Shown one piece after another: positions 34,059 to 44,805 of a stretch of 64,000 nt of DNA. The DNA lies in assembly GCA_030142905.1 (NCBI GenBank), contig JASJOG010000590.1:1-64000 (forward strand). Reading direction: 5' to 3'. Position 1 is the first letter of the stretch. Every line of letters begins with the position of its first letter. The notes under the pieces are model-generated. The model ran no database searches and was not told the origin of the DNA. It saw only the letters and a list, made by a program, of their open reading frames with translations. The position numbers were made by a program, and so were the translations under genes. This DNA comes from Heliopora coerulea (Eukaryota; Cnidaria; Anthozoa; Scleralcyonacea; Helioporidae).

Positions 34059-35684
34059 TTATAAACTGAAAATAGTATTGAAGTGATGGATTTGGACGTT
34101 GAGATCGGGATTGATTTTGTTGATGTGAAGAGCCTCTTTGATTTTGAGGGAGAAGGTTGAATGAGCGGAGTCAATGATTTTAAAGCAAGAGTGTGAAAAT
34201 TGCTTTTTACAAGAGGGAGAGGCGTGAAGATGTTTGTAGATGTTTGAGTTTCTGTCCGTATTCGTGTGTTCCTTAATCCTGGTAGTTAATTGTCGAGAAG
34301 TTTCACCAATATAGCGGGAGTTACATCCTGCACAGGAAAATTGATGTACTACCATAGATTTAGAAAGATCAGGAATTGGATCTTTGAAACAAAAAAGGCT
34401 TTTTATCTTGTAAGATGTAAAGATAAGTTTGACTTCAATGTCCGTGCAATAGCGTTTAATGAGTTGTGTTAGTTTACGTTGTGTGTGGCGTGAGTAATCA
34501 CCTATATAAGGCAGTTTGAAATAACGTTTGTTGCTAGCTTGTTGTTCACCGTTTAAGTTGGTTGCGGAGTTAGTGGAGTCAATGTTTTTGTTGTTGTTCA
34601 AGTAGCGTTGTATAGTGTTGTTAATGAAATGAAAAGGAAAAGAATTGCGTTGTAAGGTGAAAATTATATTCTTTAAGTCTTGTCGAAAGCCGTTTTCTGT
34701 GTTATTCAATTTCCGTGCTCTGTCTATCAACGTTCGTATCAGTCCAGTTTTGTAAGTTAATGGTGTGAAGCTAAAATAGTTTGTCAATAGTCCTGTATAC
34801 GTTGGTTTGTGGTAGGTAGAAGTGACACAGTTGTCATGTGATTTAGTAAGTGAGACATCAAGAAATGAGAGTTTGTTGTCTCGTTCCGTTTCATATGTAA
34901 AGTTTATGTTGTTGTGCTGTTTGTTGATGTAATCGAAAAATAGTGAAGCCTTAGTTTCGTCATTAAAAACACAAAAAATGTCGTCAACATATCTGCGATA
35001 AAATAAAGGTTTATTGTTGTTGTAGCCATTAATCCAGTTCCGTTCGTGAAAACCCATAAAAATGTTAGCTAAAGTGGGTGCTAAGGGTGAACCCATACTT
35101 ACCCCGTCCGTTCGGTCGTAGTACTTACCGTCAAATAAAAAATGCGTCTCAGCAATAGCGATGTTAAATAATTGTTTTAGTTCTGTTCTGTTGATGGTAA
35201 ATGTCGGGTTGTCAGTAAGAATTAAGTCAATAGCGATATCTATAGTTTCAGTTAGTGGTATGCTAGTAAAAAGGCTTTCAATATCGTAAGAAATAAAAAA
35301 TTTTTCTTTTGGAGCGTTGGCGTTAAACGATAAGAAATCATCGACAAAAGTGAAAGAATCTTTGGCCGAATGATCGTTAGGTGTGAGGGGGTTGAGTAAT
35401 GAACTAAGGTATTTGGCTAGGTTATAATTATACGAATTAATAGAAGATACTATAGGTCTAAGCGGAGGTGTGTCATTAGGATAACACAGTTTATGGAGTT
35501 TAGGTAAACCATATAGTCGAGCAGGTTGTGAGCCTCTGGGGAACATGTCTTGATAGGTTTGTTCGTTTATGGAGCCTTTTCTCTTTGACTTACGTAAGAG
35601 TCGTTGTAGTCTTGAGTTGAGAAAAACAGCTTGAGAGAAACAGCTTGAGAGAAAGTTGAGAAAAACAGCTTTAAAGTAAAACAT
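34059..35684 (-). CDS. Penelope-like element polyprotein, second family, intact ORF
   Basis: 541 codons, no stop. RT: YGLPKLHK, LRPIVSSINSYNYNLAKYLS, KFFISYDIESLFTSIPL (motif A), DGVSMGSPLAPTLANIFMG (motif B), YRRYVDDIFCVF (motif C), KLSFLDVSL. The C-terminus has the GIY-YIG fold (FSCAGCNSRYIGETSRQLTTRIKEH). Motifs differ clearly from the YRDDGL family at 10-20 kb, so this is a different PLE group (Neptune/Poseidon-like; subgroup not resolved). The first 20 or so residues come from short tandem AAGCTGTTTYTCTCAA repeats, so the N-terminus is probably an artefact of 5' truncation. The copy lies inside a TTAA transposon and looks recent. Confidence 0.88.
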   Translation of the reverse strand: MFYFKAVFLNFLSSCFSQAVFLNSRLQRLLRKSKRKGSINEQTYQDMFPRGSQPARLYGLPKLHKLCYPNDTPPLRPIVSSINSYNYNLAKYLSSLLNPLTPNDHSAKDSFTFVDDFLSFNANAPKEKFFISYDIESLFTSIPLTETIDIAIDLILTDNPTFTINRTELKQLFNIAIAETHFLFDGKYYDRTDGVSMGSPLAPTLANIFMGFHERNWINGYNNNKPLFYRRYVDDIFCVFNDETKASLFFDYINKQHNNINFTYETERDNKLSFLDVSLTKSHDNCVTSTYHKPTYTGLLTNYFSFTPLTYKTGLIRTLIDRARKLNNTENGFRQDLKNIIFTLQRNSFPFHFINNTIQRYLNNNKNIDSTNSATNLNGEQQASNKRYFKLPYIGDYSRHTQRKLTQLIKRYCTDIEVKLIFTSYKIKSLFCFKDPIPDLSKSMVVHQFSCAGCNSRYIGETSRQLTTRIKEHTNTDRNSNIYKHLHASPSCKKQFSHSCFKIIDSAHSTFSLKIKEALHINKINPDLNVQIHHFNTIFSL

Positions 35685-36770
35685 TCTGTTTGTTACCAGG
35701 ATAATAGCAATGAAATGTCTCAGACAGTAATGTATGGACTTATAGTAGTCTATAAGGCTCCAGCCTCATATGTTTTCCCTTCCTGCTCTACTGACTTGTC
35801 ATTTTTCATTTTTCACTTGTCACGGATAACTTTTCTTCTCTGTTTTGCTGAGTTCCGGTTCTTATAATATGCTTTCAGAACTCGTCTCTTGTCAGCTTTT
35901 TCAATTCCATCTAAAAAGTACTTTCCTGGCTCCATCCCTAATTTCTTTATGACATTTACTGCAGCCGTATCATGTCACCAATCATGTAAACAATCGCACT
36001 GATTCGCTTATTGTGGAGGTGTGCACGATAGCATGCAGTGATCACGCATAATACGCCCTTGTGTACATGGATGGCATAGCCTTATCACGCTATAGCCATG
36101 TTATGATTCTATTGCATTATGGGTAATTCTGTATATCTTCGACAGCACCCACCTTCCCTCCTTTCATATAATATATCTTATACTAACTCTAATTCGGGCT
36201 CGAAACCGCAAAGCCAAACATATCCTAGGCAAGAGACCTACCTACATATCTAAAAGATATGCCGCTCTAAATTTTTCAAAAAATTTTTTCACAGACCTAC
36301 AGCCCTAAACTTATTACGACTCTCAGTCGCGCCTCTGCCTCGAACGCCCACGTCGGGAGCAAATTCTCGACGAATAAAGGCACCTCTCGCTTCTTTGAAA
36401 GGTTTCTGGCAGATCAGCCATCCTCGGACTTTACATAATGTCCCTTAGGCCAGCTGCGACTGTTATGCAGGAGCCAAATTTTATGCTTGACGAACCAGCC
36501 ATAAATCCTGCGACTGACCGCCATTACCAACGTCTCTCGCAAACAAAACAATCAAATGCACGCCAAAATCACAATAACAATTCGTTACTATGACGGTTGC
36601 TGAGGGACAATTAAAAGGATGGGCAATTTCTTTTCAATATTTAATCCTTTTGCGTTGTCGAAATTAAGAAAATACCAACGAGGAATGAAAAAGTAATGTT
36701 TAATAATGCTAAATTTCATAATTCCAAAAAATCGACTTTTTGAAATTTTAAATGTATAAGACCACCTTAA

Positions 36771-37690
36771 GATTATCGGAATTTTCAGCTGTTTTATTGC
36801 GATAAAAAGTCCCTGCCCTGGTCGTTGCTTTATCCAGTCTTGCGTCTTTTTTGTTAGGGATTAATCATATGGAGGGTGCCCACCCCGTTAACCGCTCGAT
36901 TAATCGATCTAGATTCAACTGGTCGTAAACCCAGCGGGATATCTCGACATACTTATATCGATGTGCTTATTTTATCATATACAAGCCAAATTTGTATTTT
37001 TTTCAAGCTAGCTATGGTAAAACTCTCACTTTTGTCGTCGTTGACGTTCTCGCCTTTTCGAGTAATTCGTAATGTAATTTTTCAAGCAACCTGTGCTCTC
37101 ACTTCCTGTTGCTACGAATTCCTGAGAGTCTGGGATAAAAATTCCTTAGACTGGACAGAATTTCCTTAAAATAGTAATGGAGCCTTTTTTGTGGGTAAAT
37201 AATGCCCTGCAGAGCTTTAAGTAAAAAAAAATTCAGTTTTTCTGGAATCTTCACATGTATTTTTGTGCATATTTTCAGAATTGATGCTATTCTTCTTTTC
37301 GAGAGTGAGACTGTTTGGGATCATTATTCGTCCCAGACCCCTAATCTACACAATTCGAGTCACCACCGCACATGTTGCATTCTTTTGGCCAAGGTTTTAG
37401 ACTTGTCCGACAGCCAGGTTCACGAAATTATGACGAAAAAATTTTCAACCACTAACGTGTAGTTTTTAGCTAAAGGATTTAGCTGATGATCAGACAGAAT
37501 AAGACTGAACAAACTTAGTCATCATATTAATGACAGCAGTCCTTCTTTGTTGAGTTTTATTCATTATTCGGAAAACATTTGCTTTCATAGAATATTCACG
37601 ATAGCACAATTTTCTGAGAATTAGAACTTTCAGGTAAAATCCAGAAATTCCTTAGAATTTCTTTTAAAAAATTGTTTTTCTTATAAAACT
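36771..37690. other. Intergenic, no supported gene
   Basis: Open frames at 36876 and 37202 are short, have no domain and no splice support. Confidence 0.5.
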
Positions 37691-37699
37691 CCTTAAAAA

Positions 37700-38095
37700 G
37701 GAGTATTGGAGTACCAGTCGTCAGTGAAGAAAAGTTTAACGAAATAATTTTAACACTTTCGCAACGGTAGGTCTCCTCTTGATGAGTAACATTATCTGGC
37801 GTTTGCCATAGTAAAATACACTGTATTAGAGTACCAGTCGTCAGTTAAGAAAGGTTCAAGGAAATAATTTTGACACTTTCACGATTCAAGGTCTCCTCTT
37901 GACCATTTTCATCTTCTCGCGTTTGCCAGAGTAAAATAGCAGAGCACTCGTCGTTAGTCGAGAAAGTGTTAAGTTTTCAACACTTTCGTTACTGGAGGTC
38001 TCCCTTTCACGAGTAAAATCGTTCGGCGTTGGTAAAATACTTTAAATCGTCTGGCCGGAGTAAAATACAAGAGTACTCGCTTTTAAAAGGTTCAC
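37700..38095. repeat. Minisatellite, about 115-bp unit, a little over three copies
   Basis: Units start with RGAGTACCAGTCGTCAGT at about 37710 and 37828, AGAGCACTCGTCGTTAGT at about 37941 and a partial at about 38070. Each contains AACACTTTC..GGTCTCC and GGCGTTTGCC-AGTAAAATA blocks. Later copies are more diverged. Confidence 0.7.
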
Positions 38096-38621
38096 CAGGA
38101 CGAACATTGCCATATCCAGGAGGTGGGTGGGTCCACTTGTGTGCTTGACTGGTCGCAAAATTTTATGGGGTAATGTTTTCAGAAACAAAGATTTTGTTCT
38201 ATTATTTTCCAGGGCTCAACAATATTTGGCTCAACATGATCTTAGATCAAAGTCTCGAATTCTCATCGTTAATTGACGAGTTTACACCAGTCAAGGCTCA
38301 GAAAAGCCCCTTTTAAATTTTTAATAACACTTTAAGTAACAAGAAACCAAAAGCACGTAAAAACATTTGTTCTTGCTGAAATGCCTCGCTTAGCTGTGTA
38401 ATGATAGTACCAGTACACAATTATTAAATTGTAAGAAGCTTGGAGTGTGTTGCCGAGGTTCGGCACTAGAACGTAACGACCAAAACCAAGTAACCGTATG
38501 GAGACTGGGACTGAAAAATTAAGAATATTTATTTACTTGATATCCTATCGCCCAAGATTCAAGATAATCCTGAAATGTCAATAGTTCTAAGATTCAGAAT
38601 TATCGCGAGTGTCATGATTAG

Positions 38622-38698
38622 GATTAGGGTTGCGATTAGAGTAAGAATTCTAATCCTAACCCTAATCCTAACCTTAATCCTAACCTTAATCCTAACTG
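38622..38698. repeat. Telomere-like repeats in inverted arrangement
   Basis: ATTAGGATTAGGGTTGCG is followed after 20 bp by five degenerate units of CCTAATCCTAACC/TTAATCC. They resemble TTAGGG-type repeats but are mixed with TTAGGA, so they are old or a hairpin-forming repeat. Confidence 0.6.
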
Positions 38699-38967
38699 TA
38701 GACGAGTTACCTTTGGTGACATTTTAACCTAAAATCCAACGACTTTTTCCAACAAGTTATCAAGTAAATAAATATAGTTAATTTTCTAGTACCAGTCTCC
38801 ACACGCTTATCTGGTCTCAGTGGTTACGTTCCAGTGCCGACCGCTGGAGAGGGCCTTGGGGGAGGAAGGGGGGGGGCGCCTTCAGCTGAATTTGACCCAG
38901 GCGAATTACCACTTAGGTACAGCCCTGGGGAATAAGAAAATGACCTCGGATCAGAAAGAGTTCTTAC

Positions 38968-39038
38968 CTGGTTATAAATATCGTCGGAACGCAGTAGCAG
39001 ACCAACTAGCATTTTAATACAGGTCTCAGAAATAGCAA
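38968..39038 (-). pseudogene. WASHC5: WASHC5 pseudogene, last exon seen
   Basis: Acceptor GCGCACAAG, then AISETCIKMLVGLLLRSDD and IYNQ with a consensus donor GTAAGA. It corresponds to the strumpellin segment ending RLRSDDIYNQ, with one extra residue. Confidence 0.7.
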
Positions 39039-39039
39039 C

Positions 39040-42000
39040 TTGTGCGCCAAAAAACGAAAGGACATGGTATTTAGTTGAAACTGGAAAACCAAGCGAGAAT
39101 GGTGGTGTATAAGGAAAATTAGAGTCAAGAAAGAACTCGGAATAAATCCAACAAACTCAGCCTAAAATTAATGTACCATTATTCATCGCTAATGTTTCGT
39201 TCCAATCTCAGAGCAACATCACAGACTGGGCAATACAGTGACAAAACTGGACTTACATGCCATGAAAATTAGTGAAGCGAATGAATTAAAGCGATCGAAT
39301 TACAACGGTCTACCTAAAAACATCTTAAAAATAAAGGATGCAGTAGATAAAGGTATTAAAATATTAAAGTAAGGAAAGTGGGAAGACCCTAGGTTAACGT
39401 TATAAGACGGTTTTATTTTATTTATGAGGATGCCTTCTCGTCAAAGAAGTTCAAAGCTGATGAAAGGCGAACTTAAAATGGCGAAGTCCCAACGTGAAAA
39501 AGAATGTTCAGTGACATCATTATGGACATAAGTGCTGGAGAAGCAGTGAGTTGTTAATGTGTTACTTTTAAAAAGGTGATCTTTTCTTTAGAATAATTGG
39601 AAGTGAGGAACCAGGTGGGGATCATAATCTAAGGAAAAATATTAATACCCACCATTTATTCCGTCTTTTATGCTGGACATTTATATTTGTTCCAAGATTG
39701 TGATATTCCTTCATGGTACAAGATGTGCATGTGTACAAAAAGGCAAGCAGGGGCAGATCTAAGGTCCTCTGTGAGAAGAAATTCACATGCCAAGAAACAA
39801 CTACGATCACATGTACACTGGTGTACTTAAATATACAATAATTATTCACCAAAGTGGAGGTAAATATCTACACCATTCAATGACACTGGGATAAATAATC
39901 GTTTTAGCGTATACCTCGCAAAATTGTTTTCAAATATATTTTTTAAAATTTTAAAAGCAATTTTACGAAATGTCGACTTGTCGCCCAGTAATCATATGTA
40001 AACAAAACATTTTGAAACACATCCTTAGTACATTTATCGCTAAAAAAGTAAATTAGATACAAATCTTTGAATACTTAATTGCTAAATTTCGTCGCTTTTT
40101 TGATGTTGTCTGGCACGGCGACTTAGTTTATTGAAAAGACGTTCTTCCGTCACTGAAACAAAACTGGACGCCATCTTGTTTTGCTCGGAGGTGAATAGTG
40201 CACGATATTCCGAAATAGAGGAACCGATCAGATAGCCCAAAAAAACTTATTCACCTGCGAGGTATATGATAAATCTAACTATATATAGGCACCCTATAGC
40301 TAAATATTTCAAGGACAGGACTGATTTAGCTAAATCAACTTTCGTTTCAACTAAAGTTGTCCTTTCATTAGTGTCACCAAGAGCTGCTGCGGGCCTAAAT
40401 AGTACAGGTAGAGAAGTTGGTAGACCCCATAGTCAAAAATTATTTCGACTAACCTCACTGAATATAAGGCAGAATGAAGCTTTGTATTCTTTAATTATCG
40501 GAAATTTTCATTTTTTTCAATTTGTCCTACGAATTCACGATAATGCACATGCGTACAACGTCTCACTGTATGAACTTTGGAAATAAACAAAACACTGAAA
40601 CAGTTCAAGATTTGAATTAATAAATACAGGTAATATCAAGCTCAAAATTTTATAGCAGGTTTTCAAACTTTCATTCACATCTTCTTAGTTCAATATTTCA
40701 TGAAAGATAAATTCATACCGTCTGAACTCTAAATGTCATGCAATATAAAATCATTTCTGTTTTTGAGTCTTCGCCATGGAATATTAAATTGGAATGCCAA
40801 AATGGTCATATTGTCTTTTTTTACATAAAATCACAGATAGCGCATGAGCTATGGCTATTTATTCCAATGAAAAAATATCTAAATTCAAAATAGTTATTAC
40901 CGGCCAATAGGCTCCCTTGACATCTTCCAGGGCCCCTTGATATCTTCCGAGTCCCCTTATTTCTTCCAGGTCCTGGGTCAATTTGACCCCACTACACTTC
41001 CTTCTCGGCGGTACTGCCATTCATTTCGATAAGAACTGAATGTCGCAGCTTGTTTGTCCTCACGGAGTCAACATTCCTTCTGAGGCATATTCACCACAGC
41101 ACATAATAACAAGATGACGCCCGCGTGGGATCTCGTGGGCACTAGATCACCTCGCGAGTCTTGCCTGAGACGGATGATCAAATTTATGACAAGGACCCGA
41201 CCTCCCACCTAAAACTCGGCAAAAACATGTCATTCCCTTTTGCAAATTTATTGATAGGAATAATTTGTCATTTTGTGGATGTAAAAAGATGCTCTCCGAC
41301 ATGTGCGTGGTCGGACCACCGCCAAACTCCCTCTTGATCTGACTCCGCTGTTTTCCCTTTCGTTAACGGTCGGATACCAACCTAAAGTTCTCGCCATCTC
41401 GATTTTAAGCAGGATCAACAGAGCCTGCAAACCTACTGTATTGGCTAGTGCGACCAAGAGCGATCGGTGCTGAGTGGGTTCGAATCCGTGGCGAAATTAT
41501 TTTATTTTCTTCCCACTCAGAGTTTTTTGTTTGTTTGTTTTCTATTGTTTTATTTTTTTTTTCGAACATTCGTACAGTCAAAATGTTAAAATTAGAATAA
41601 CTAAGCGACTAATAGTCAAGCTAGGGTGGAAGCGATGCAGAAATCTACCGATGGGACCGTTACGTGAGGGTTCCGGTTTAAGTAAGATGACCCAGATAAT
41701 CCATCGTTGGGTTTAAAGTCAAGGAAAGAAAACAGGTAAAAGATTACGAGCGTGTTTCTGGTTGATGTGACTAATAGAGTTAGGGTGAGAAGGGTACACT
41801 TGGGGATGGCAAGAACATTGTTGTCATGGACCGTTCCGGTTGGCGACGACCGTCTACGAAACGGTAAACTGCTCCACCCCTGGGAAGTTTGGCCAACATG
41901 TCTCAGTTTTGACACATGAACAAATAAATGCATTAATTGCCAAACTGAAAAATTTACACATGTGAAATTTGGGACAAGAGGCACGCCAGCCCAGAGATCG

Positions 42001-42434
42001 AAATTAACGGTTGTCCAGTTGCCCCGGACCACTAACTTTTCTTTGGGCAACCAAATATTGATGAATGGTTGCCCCTTTGGCAAGACGTTTTTAAAGGCTA
42101 ATATAATTGAAATTTTTCCTATTTTTGAGTTATTGAAGAAAGTGAAATGAATGAAAGTACTAGGTATCGCTGAAGTGTGCTCCTTCTTTGAAAAGTTGAC
42201 TAAATTAATCGCGGTGTACCCGCTTTTCTTCTTCACGATTCAAGCAGGTTTGATGTTACTGAGCCTGCAATACATGTACGATAGCAGTATTCAAAACAAT
42301 GACCATTCAGCATTCCAAGCTGACAAAGTTATGAAGAGAGGCTTAGGCAAACAAACTCTTTCCGGGACATCGATAGAACATTATGGCATTTATACTCGAT
42401 CCGCTAACTGTTCAGTTGATAATTTTAGATGCAG
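39040..42434. other. Intron/intergenic sequence, no supported gene
   Basis: Contains a short tandem motif (CCCTTGAYATCTTCCRRG, about three copies at 40910-40970) and a possible tRNA-derived head at 41425-41495 (B-box GGGTTCGAATCC). Frames at 40266, 41616 and 42151 have no recognisable domain. Confidence 0.45.
41425..41495 (+). repeat. Possible tRNA-derived SINE head
   Basis: B-box GGGTTCGAATCC at about 41477, with an A-box-like TTGGCTAGTGCGACC about 45 bp upstream. The stems are poor, so a functional tRNA is unlikely. Confidence 0.35.
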
Positions 42435-42735
42435 GAAAATCTCGAGTGTCAGGATATTTTTAAGACACAACCGGGACCTGCTGCGAAAAATGCAACATTG
42501 GGCCATCCGACTGGGAATCAAACCCGCGTCCTCGGAAATCTAGTGAGACGCACTTCAGTTAAGTACTGAACTCATGGCTATACTCGCGGCAATGGTCTCC
42601 GTAACTAGGGTTAGCAGTGCGTCGCACTAGATTCGCGAGGTCGCGGGTTCGATTCCCAGCCGGATAGCCCAATGTTGCATTTCTCGCAGCAGGTTCCGGT
42701 TGGGTCTTAGAGTTATCCTGACATTCGAGATTTTC
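42435..42735. repeat. Fold-back element, about 118-bp arms, with tRNA-like sequence
   Basis: Arms 42435-42552 and 42618-42735 are imperfect inverted copies. Each contains the T-arm of a tRNA-like unit (GGGTTCGATTCCCAG on the plus strand near 42647, its diverged complement near 42515). The arms share the tail of the 11611-11948 fold-back. Confidence 0.75.
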
Positions 42736-42944
42736 TTCTTTCTGAGAAAACCTGTAAAAGACCCATGGTTGCTGTACCGAACTGTTTCTCGATACACACT
42801 CTCAACTCACTCGTGCGTTGTGTCTTCTTACGAAGGTAACTTTTATTGAAGCAGTTTGATGTTTGAGAAACGTGAGAGCTTGGATATGTTAAGGTAGATG
42901 AACGATCTTCAAGCTCTATACTCAGAAAATGATTTCTAAGCTCC

Positions 42945-42985
42945 AGACGGGGATCGAACCCGCAACCTTTCCCGCAACATTTCCA
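42945..42985 (-). repeat. Isolated tRNA T-arm/B-box of a SINE remnant
   Basis: On the minus strand GCGGGTTCGATCCCCGTC, followed by sequence (TCTGGAGCTTAGAAA) resembling that of the 11455 hairpin. No tRNA 5' half. Confidence 0.4.
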
Positions 42986-43914
42986 AGCACACTACAGTTC
43001 TTATTTTTTCGAGCCGTTTTACGTACTCCGAACGTTTTTTTCCGTGTGTTTATTCACGTGACTAACTTTTTTCTGGGGAGGGAAGGTCCATTCGGGACAG
43101 TTGCCCAAGGGATAACCAAGAAATATATTTCACTTTGAACCCCATATCCGTATGCACTGAAGGAAAAAATAACTTACTGCAATAAAATGCCAGAGTGCAA
43201 ATTGTGTCTCAAGGTTTCCAAAGATAACCAAAAGACAAAGTACGGCGTTCCTTCCATCACAGTTTAAGCCAAGGATTTTTCACCACAGCTGCAAACTAAG
43301 GCTTCATTAGGACACTCACAACTTTCTCGCGCAAAATCGGGCGAGCAAACAAAATTTTCACAACTTGAACTGGAATACGAGTATTTATTACATGGTTGTG
43401 GTAGCGAGCGGTCCGAATACGGAAATCCTGTAATTTGATTGGTTCATAAGCTGTCGGATATTTCCCGTATTGCCCGCTCTGGGGTGCAAATTTAAGAAAG
43501 CCTTGCTTGTGTTGAATTAAAATTTAAATTTTTGATAAAATATAAAGTGCAAGTGTATTACGAACAATCAGAAAAGGAAAAGTAACCAAGTAGAATGAAG
43601 CTGGCGAAGAAATTATTTATGAAAAGACGACAGAACTGCAAGCTAGTCTATCGTTCTCTACCTTTGCACTAGACAATTATATTTCAGTAGAGCCATATAA
43701 ATCCGGTTTACTCTATAACATTTGGGGCACGGCGCTAACATATACAGAGGTGCTCGGCAAGGCTATATTTTCAGAGACGGATACCAAATTTTAAGAAGTC
43801 TGCATCTCTTATTTGAAGTCCGCACCGTTCAACAATAGCGGCACCCATGCCAAAATTTCAGCCATGCCGTGCCCAAAATATTAACAGTGTAGACGAGATT
43901 GTAATAAACTAGTT

Positions 43915-44055
43915 CTTGACTTCACTTGTTCGGTCTATACTAGTAAAATATCGGACCTCTGTTTTAGCACGGACCTCAACTCGTAGCGCTCGTCTCGGTG
44001 CGTACTTAAAAACATCGGTTCTATATTTCACTAGTGCAGACCTCACGTTAAATCG
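43915..44055. repeat. Interspersed repeat, same family as 12383-12515
   Basis: See the copy at 12383: TTGTTCGGTCTATAC, AAAATATCGGACCTC and GCGCTCGTCTCGGTGCG blocks in the same order. Confidence 0.4.
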
Positions 44056-44261
44056 ATTAGTAGGAAATATTTATCTCAAGTCATAAACCAGGATACCTGA
44101 ACATAAAGTTCAGATGTAATATCAGGAGACGTGAATTCAGAAATTGAAGCTTAATTCACTTGACTGAGTATGCAAAGCCAAACAAGTCACGTTTACAGTT
44201 GTCCAAATGTTTGTAATCCCACAAGATTAGCAAGTATCTCTGACATCATTCGAGACACACT

Positions 44262-44376
44262 AACGCAAAATAATCCTTTGGATATTTCGGAGGTCTTTTT
44301 CCAACGGAATATTCCTGTACTTCGAAGAGGCTTGCACACATCGTCGATGTTTGACTCCATATCGACCCAGGTCGCA
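44262..44376 (-). pseudogene. WASHC5: WASHC5 pseudogene, later exon with +1 frameshift
   Basis: Acceptor ATTTTATAG ends at 44377. The exon reads SATWVDMESNIDDVCKPLRS up to the STG, then an extra A shifts the frame. The other frame continues YSVGKRPPKYPKDYF as in strumpellin. No good donor follows. Confidence 0.75.
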
Positions 44377-44689
44377 CTATAAAATAAAATAAGGTATTGA
44401 GCGCTTGGGTATAAGGTTCGCCTCGGGTCTTCTTTCACCATTAACTAGCATCGACTTGTACCAGGCTGAGGTTGCTATCACTTGGAGTAAGTCTGAGTTT
44501 GTACACATTTTGAAGCAAGCATTTTCCAATGCGGTTTCGTTTTGTCCGTTACAACAAGCCGTCGTAAGTTAGTTCTTACAGAAACAATATTTGTGGTAGA
44601 AAATTCAAGACCGTGGTTGCCAAAGTATGTAAGCTATTTCTTTAATTTGTAATGTAACTGCTTGAGATTGAGATGTTATTCATTTTTCA

Positions 44690-44805
44690 ACATTTATCAT
44701 TTATTATCTTTTATTATCTTTTATTATTTATCATTTATTATTCACTGTTTACCAAGATCATGATCATTATCACTACAACTACCATTACCATTATCATTAC
44801 CATTG
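44690..44805. repeat. Degenerate (TTATCAT/CATTAC)n microsatellite
   Basis: The hAT element at 44806-47576 sits inside this repeat; it resumes at 47577-47780. Confidence 0.8.

Larger units (their letters stand above)
33322..36766. mobile_element. TTAA-flanked DNA transposon, host of a PLE insertion
   Basis: The ends GGTGGTCTTATACA (33322) and TGTATAAGACCACC (ending 36766) are perfect 14-bp inverted repeats, each flanked by TTAA (33318-33321, 36767-36770). A TTAA duplication is typical of piggyBac and Kolobok elements. I find no transposase frame in the 0.5 kb left and 1.1 kb right of the PLE, so without the PLE it would be a non-autonomous or eroded element. A further inverted pair, CCTAGGAGATGAACC (33565) and its complement (ending 33724), lies inside. 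Confidence 0.65.
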
